In this document: positions 5,398 to 8,420 of the stretch, one piece after another | Position numbering within the stretch: position 1 is the stretch's first letter | Layout: the number at the start of each line of letters is the position of its first letter | Source: Pseudomonas cannabina | Lineage (GTDB): Bacteria; Pseudomonadota; Gammaproteobacteria; Pseudomonadales; Pseudomonadaceae | Length of the DNA stretch: 8,420 bases | Direction of reading: 5' to 3' | Assembly: GCF_900100365.1 (NCBI RefSeq) | Contig: NZ_FNKU01000009.1 | Coordinates: 1 to 8,420 of the forward strand | Translations under genes and position numbers: made by a program | The notes under the pieces: model-generated | What the model was told of the DNA's origin: nothing | What the model saw: the letters and a program-made list of their open reading frames with translations, nothing else | The model's database searches: none

Positions 5398-5676
5398 CTA
5401 GAACGAGGGGTATTCCTGCCTGGCGTGGATAACGTTCACGACCTCGATGCGCTCGAGGGTGACGCGGTAGACCAGGACATAGTTTGGATGGGCCACCAGC
5501 TCGCGAGTACCAGGCACTCGCCCAGGACGGTACAGGTAGGGATGATCGGCCACCGGTAGTATGGCTGACTGTAAGCGCTCCAGAATGGCTTGAGCGGCTT
5601 TGGGGTCTTCGTTGGAGATATACCGGATGATCTTAGCCAGGCTCATGCGCGCACGTTGCCGCCAGATGATTTGCAT
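5398..5676 (-). CDS. parE: ParE/RelE-family toxin
   Basis: The 92-residue product has the ParE/RelE fold pattern: N-terminal helices (RARMSLAKIIRYISNEDP), then PGRVPGTRELVAHPNYVLVYRV and the closing VVNVIHARQEYP. The last two blocks are the usual core and C-terminal strand of ParE-like toxins, with the conserved Arg/His before the final strand. ParE toxins poison DNA gyrase, and RelE toxins cleave mRNA at the ribosome. The VPGTREL...ARQ wording favours the ParE type, but the target cannot be fixed from sequence. The ATG overlaps the antitoxin stop by one base (TGATG), so the pair is translated together. The complex serves plasmid maintenance by killing plasmid-free cells. Confidence 0.9.
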   Translation of the reverse strand: MQIIWRQRARMSLAKIIRYISNEDPKAAQAILERLQSAILPVADHPYLYRPGRVPGTRELVAHPNYVLVYRVTLERIEVVNVIHARQEYPSF

Positions 5677-5876
5677 CAGCTGACCTTAGCCCGATCCCGT
5701 TGATGCTTTTCTGCCTCGGCAATGATTGCGTCCATTTCCGCCATGACCTGATCGTGCGGCACACCTGGACTGGGATCGTCCAGTGATGCTTGCACCTGGA
5801 GCCGAAACCAGCGGTCGTAGCTTGCTGCCTGTTCATCGGTTTCGAATTCCGAAACGATGGGTGAGAGGTTGGCCAT
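5676..5876 (-). CDS. Antitoxin partner of the ParE-type toxin
   Basis: The 66-residue product is acidic with the pattern YDRWFRLQVQASLDDPSPGV followed by HDQVMAEMDAII. This matches a common antitoxin type paired with ParE/RelE toxins, in which the WFR-VQASLDD segment wraps the toxin and the N-terminal part binds DNA. A GGAG ribosome site lies about 8 bases before the ATG. The antitoxin comes first in the operon and overlaps the toxin start by one base. Such antitoxins repress their own promoter. Right upstream are six TACRTC repeats on one helix face (5903-5962), which fit an operator. I see no clear -10 box. Confidence 0.88.
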   Translation of the reverse strand: MANLSPIVSEFETDEQAASYDRWFRLQVQASLDDPSPGVPHDQVMAEMDAIIAEAEKHQRDRAKVS

Positions 5877-5900
5877 GTGGGGTTCTCCAGCTGGGAGGGT

Positions 5901-5963
5901 TTTACATCACTGTTACATCGCGTTTACATCATCTGTACGTCATTTTACATCGTCTGTACGTCA
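5901..5963. repeat. Array A: six TACRTC repeats, 11-bp phase
   Basis: TACATC begins at 5903, 5914, 5925 and 5946, and TACGTC at 5936 and 5957, giving steps of 11, 11, 11, 10 and 11 bp. All copies are direct. The array starts 24 bp upstream of the antitoxin ATG, where its promoter should be. Ribbon-helix-helix proteins often bind such runs of short direct repeats. Confidence 0.85.
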
Positions 5964-5980
5964 AACCTGAGCAGACATCC

Positions 5981-6040
5981 GCTGCACTGTGTTGCATTGG
6001 TTTGCACTGTGTTGCACTAAATTGCATTGAGTTGCACTGT
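5981..6040. repeat. Array B: six TGCAYT decamers, exact 10-bp phase
   Basis: TGCACT or TGCATT begins at 5983, 5993, 6003, 6013, 6023 and 6033, exactly 10 bp apart, usually as TTGCAYTG. The motif resembles, by memory, the TTGCATCAT repeats bound by StbA in R388, which lie beside that plasmid's oriT. No open frame here looks real. Confidence 0.88.
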
Positions 6041-6042
6041 TG

Positions 6043-6146
6043 TCCTGCTTGTGCCTTGGGTAAGTCCTGCATTTGCACTGCACTCGCACTGCAACCTCAC
6101 TGCGCGGGCACCGCACCTCACTGCATCTTCACTGCAAAAATGCTGC
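6043..6146. repeat. Array C: CACTGC repeats, 11-bp phase
   Basis: CACTGC begins at 6076, 6087, 6098, 6119 and 6130, and CACCGC at 6109. The steps are 11, 11, 11, 10 and 11, the same pattern as array A. Weaker copies continue in phase on both sides: TCCTGC at 6043 and 6065, GCCTTG at 6054 and TGCTGC at 6141, so up to ten sites may be present. Confidence 0.82.
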
Positions 6147-6150
6147 AATT

Positions 6151-6210
6151 AGAGACATTTTGAGTCAATCAAAGACACTCTGAGTCACGGAGTGACACAC
6201 AGAGACACTG
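6151..6210. repeat. Array D: six GWCA decamers, exact 10-bp phase
   Basis: GACA begins at 6154, 6174, 6194 and 6204, and GTCA at 6164 and 6184, always at position 4 of a 10-bp unit. The larger block GACA...TGAGTCA repeats at 20 bp (6151-6167 and 6171-6187). The array ends 1 bp before the mobC stop codon. Confidence 0.78.
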
Positions 6211-6211
6211 C

Positions 6212-6457
6212 TTACGGTGCCATCGAGGCCAGTTCGTCCAGGAGCGGAGCCAGACGCTTTACATCCACGTCCCTTTTCACCGTCGATGCCGCCAGCTCAA
6301 GCACCCATTGCCGGACTCTAGGCTCTCTTTTCGCTTCGGCCAACAGCATCCCGCCCAGGATGATCTTCTGGCCGGTCTCCAAGCCCCTATTTTTGGTCCT
6401 CAAGCGCGCCAGTTTGTCCTGCAAACGGGCCGCTTTCTGCTCATCTGACAGCGCCAT
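6212..6457 (-). CDS. mobC: MobC/TraD-like mobilization accessory protein
   Basis: The 81-residue product is highly basic and helical: LSDEQKAARLQDKLARLRTK, then ETGQKIILGGMLLAEAKREP, then a closing helix RLAPLLDELASM. This resembles the small relaxosome proteins of the TraD/MobC kind that sit opposite MobA/TraA relaxases. They bind at oriT and help the relaxase open the nick region. The gene is divergent from mobA with the oriT between them, the same plan as RSF1010 mobC-oriT-mobA. The ribosome site is weak (AGGCAG about 8 bases before the ATG). Its stop abuts array D, so any leftward transcript would run into the repeat arrays. Confidence 0.82.
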   Translation of the reverse strand: MALSDEQKAARLQDKLARLRTKNRGLETGQKIILGGMLLAEAKREPRVRQWVLELAASTVKRDVDVKRLAPLLDELASMAP

Positions 6458-6475
6458 TTTATTTCTGCCTGAAAC

Positions 6476-8420
6476 GTGGGTGGTGATGCTACGATAGCAC
6501 GCAGCGAAAGCAAGTGCGCACTTTCGACTCGTACCGAGTCAGCGCGCCCCCTTCGGGGGAAATCACAAGCCAAAGCAGAGGCAAAAGCCATCGCCATCTT
6601 TCATGCCAGTACCAAATCGATAGGCCGTAGCTCCGGACGTTCGTCCGTTGCTGCGGCTGCTTATCGGTCGGGTACTGAGCTGGTCGATATGCGCACGGGC
6701 CTTGTCCATGACTACACCCGGCGCGGCGGTGTTGTTTCCACTGAAATCATGCTTCCGGACGGCACCAGTGCCGAACGCAATGCACTATGGAACGCCGCCG
6801 AAACCGCTGAAAAGCGCAAGGATGGCCGGACGGGTCGCGAGTGGACCATCGCGTTACCTTCTGAACTGGATGACAGTGCACGGCAAGAACTGGCCTCTGC
6901 GTTTGGCATCGAGCTGGCCACCCGTTACGGCGTTGCCGTTGACTTGGCCATCCACTTGCCGGATCGGGAAGGCGACAACCGCAATCACCATGCTCACGTG
7001 ATGACCACCACCCGGCAGGTCAGCCGCGATGCGGCTGGTCTGCTGGTGATGGGTGAAAAATCCACCATGGAGCTTTCGGACACCAAGCGCCGTGGCATGG
7101 GTCTTGGTTCCGCAGCAGATGAAGTGGTCGCCATCCGCCAGTTGTGGGAACGGATGGCTAACCGCGCCTTGGAGAACGCCGGTTCAGATGCCCGGATCGA
7201 TTCACGCAGTCTCAAGGCGCAGGGCCTTGACCGCGAGGCCACCACGCATCTGGGGCCGGTTGCCAGCGACATGGAGCGCCGAAATAAGGCATCGGATCGA
7301 GGCGATGGCAACCGGCAAGTGGCTGCGAACAACGCGCTGCGTGAGCAGCTCTCAGCACAGATACTCGATCTGAATGCGTTCCGTGCTGCACGGCAGACCG
7401 CGCCGGTGGAACCCGCACGCAAAACGCGTTCGGCGCCGGTGCGCCTACCTGACAATCCATTGCCGGTTTACGCACGAACCCCCCGGAAAATGGCGACTCT
7501 GGACGATATTTCGATGCGTGGAGCGCGGCTGTTTGGCCCGCTGAAAGCTGCTGCAGAAAAAGACCAGGCTAACGAGAGTGGTGCCGATCTGCTGCGACCC
7601 GAGGTGAAGGCCGCCTGGAATGCTCGACGTGCACCAGGTACGGCAGCGGTCACCGCGGCTGAGCCAGAAGTGAATGCAACTGACTCTGTGCGAACCCATT
7701 GGAATCCACGGACAGCCATAGCTCCCCAACCCGCTCCAGTGCCGGCACTGCCAGAAGAAACGCCGGCAATCGATGAGCCGGCCAGCTCGGAGACGCCGAA
7801 ACCTACCGAGCGACCTCGGCCTAATGCTCGCCCAGCGATCGAGGCGCTTTTTGCCGAGTGGAGGCAAGAGCGCGGCACAGAGAAGCCCGTCGCCGCAGAG
7901 GCACCGGCCAACATCGATCCGCAGCCTCTCAGCTATCGCGAGCGTATGGACGCGATCAAGGCACGCCGAACGTCTCGGCATGGTGATCAGCCCCCAGTTG
8001 CACCCGCTGCTGCCCAGCGCACGCCTGAGGCGGTCAAACCGGTGATCGATCCGCAACGTCCCGAGCAACCTCCGCTTACTGGGAGTGCCAAGATTCGAGC
8101 GATGATGGCCGATTGGAAACAAGAGCACGGGATATTCAAGGACAGTGACTCCGATCCAAGGGGGGGCCGTGAGCGCGTGAGCACGATCATGGATCGCATG
8201 CAGGCTCAAGTGAACGGCCAGCTGCCGTTGCCGAAAGTCGAGTCAGCACCTCAGCCCAATCCTGAGCCAGTCAAGGCTGCACCAGTGGTGCCTGCGCCGG
8301 AACCGGTCAAGCCGGTGATCAGTGCTGCACGCCTTGAACTGGACGCTTTGAAGGCGAGCGTAGTGCCGATCGAGAGCGTTGTGGCTGCTGATCCGCGTGT
8401 GATTGCAGCTCAGAAGGAGT
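6476..8420 (+). CDS. mobA: MobA/MobL (MOBQ) relaxase, N-terminal part, runs off right edge
   Basis: This protein nicks oriT and carries the DNA strand into the recipient. GTG at 6476 is the only canonical start in frame (TGA lies at 6470-6472), but it would put oriT inside the gene. Homologs start M-A-I-Y/F-H, which aligns with ATC-GCC-ATC-TTT at 6590, 8 bases after AGAGG. Counting from there, Tyr25 in GRSSVAAAAYR matches catalytic Tyr25 of RSF1010 MobA, and the metal-binding block DNRNHHAHVMTTTR is at 129-142. The relaxase domain ends near residue 190. Then follows a Pro/Ala-rich region with two related blocks, FAEWRQERG and MADWKQEHG. No primase or helicase motif is visible. The frame stays open to the last base and probably continues at 1-443, giving about 757 residues from 6590 or 795 from 6476. 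Confidence 0.9.
   Translation, partial: MGGDATIARSESKCALSTRTESARPLRGKSQAKAEAKAIAIFHASTKSIGRSSGRSSVAAAAYRSGTELVDMRTGLVHDYTRRGGVVSTEIMLPDGTSAERNALWNAAETAEKRKDGRTGREWTIALPSELDDSARQELASAFGIELATRYGVAVDLAIHLPDREGDNRNHHAHVMTTTRQVSRDAAGLLVMGEKSTMELSDTKRRGMGLGSAADEVVAIRQLWERMANRALENAGSDARIDSRSLKAQGLDREATTHLGPVASDMERRNKASDRGDGNRQVAANNALREQLSAQILDLNAFRAARQTAPVEPARKTRSAPVRLPDNPLPVYARTPRKMATLDDISMRGARLFGPLKAAAEKDQANESGADLLRPEVKAAWNARRAPGTAAVTAAEPEVNATDSVRTHWNPRTAIAPQPAPVPALPEETPAIDEPASSETPKPTERPRPNARPAIEALFAEWRQERGTEKPVAAEAPANIDPQPLSYRERMDAIKARRTSRHGDQPPVAPAAAQRTPEAVKPVIDPQRPEQPPLTGSAKIRAMMADWKQEHGIFKDSDSDPRGGRERVSTIMDRMQAQVNGQLPLPKVESAPQPNPEPVKAAPVVPAPEPVKPVISAARLELDALKASVVPIESVVAADPRVIAAQKE
6487..6559 (+). 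other. oriT: Origin of transfer, RSF1010/MOBQ type
   Basis: CAAGTGCGCACT at 6511-6522 closely matches the MOBQ nick core TAAGTGCGCCCT of RSF1010/R1162 and pTF1. The expected cut falls after AAGTGCG if the analogy holds. Four stems flank it: TGCTA/TAGCA (6487-6499) upstream, CGAAAG/CTTTCG (6505-6510, 6521-6526) around it, GACTCG/CGAGTC (6526-6540) and CCCCC/GGGGG (6547-6559) downstream. AAGTGCGCACTT (6512-6523) is itself a perfect palindrome. It lies between divergent mobC and mobA. Confidence 0.75.

Noticed and set aside
5238..5432. 64-codon plus-strand frame downstream of the toxin gene
   Set aside because: It runs through hairpins and into the toxin 3' end antisense, is Arg-rich low complexity and has no family resemblance.
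5881..5965. A defined promoter for the antitoxin operon
   Set aside because: A TTGACG-like box is seen on the minus strand at 5964-5959, but no acceptable -10 at the right spacing, so I did not list it.
5783..6163. 126-codon plus-strand frame
   Set aside because: It crosses the antitoxin start and the repeat arrays; its Cys/His/Leu-rich sequence is only the repeats read as codons.
5901..6210. CRISPR array
   Set aside because: Repeats are 6-8 bp with 10-11 bp period and no room for spacers, and no cas genes are present.
7445..8209. 254-codon minus-strand frame
   Set aside because: It is antisense to the well-supported mobA frame in GC-rich DNA, where long spurious antisense frames are common; its Cys/Trp/Arg-rich content is not protein-like.

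Overview
The window looks like a small mobilizable plasmid from a Gram-negative proteobacterium. A gammaproteobacterium such as Pseudomonas or Xanthomonas is the best guess from the style of the relaxase, MobC and toxin-antitoxin proteins, but nothing in the sequence fixes the genus. The 8,420 bases may be the whole circular plasmid. The relaxase gene runs off the right edge with one base left over, and the left edge opens with two bases plus an open frame that completes it exactly. The joined protein is coherent, so the window was probably linearised inside mobA.

Layout: 1-443 (+) is the C-terminal part of mobA, and 485-562 holds a convergent terminator. From 4053 leftwards on the minus strand lie repA (Rep_3 initiator), two small unknown genes (73 and 91 aa), virB5, a 101-aa two-helix membrane protein and virB6. 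4046-4356 is the replication origin: an operator over the repA start, a DnaA box, three exact 21-bp iterons, an AT-rich stretch and a strong terminator. 4389-5022 is a 634-bp TG...CA element with 138-bp terminal inverted repeats and a 6-bp target duplication. 5037-5135 is a 99-bp miniature element with IS5-like features. 5140-5397 contains palindromes but no convincing gene. 5398-5876 (-) is a ParE-type toxin with its antitoxin. 5901-6210 is a striking non-coding stretch with four successive arrays of short repeats spaced 10-11 bp apart. 6212-6457 (-) is a mobC/traD-like gene, 6487-6559 is an oriT of the RSF1010 (MOBQ) type, and 6476/6590 onward (+) is the relaxase gene mobA.

Together these support replication (RepA, iterons), stability (toxin-antitoxin and perhaps the phased arrays as a centromere-like site) and mobilization (oriT, MobC, MobA) by another plasmid's conjugation machine. 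The odd part is a virB5 - small membrane protein - virB6 cassette with no other type IV secretion genes. Its order matches RP4 trbJ-trbK-trbL and pKM101 traC-eex-traD, where the middle gene gives entry exclusion. The two most interesting signals are the four phased-repeat arrays at 5901-6210 and this orphan cassette. Base composition is mosaic: sampled lines are about 40% GC in the virB region and about 63% GC in mobA.
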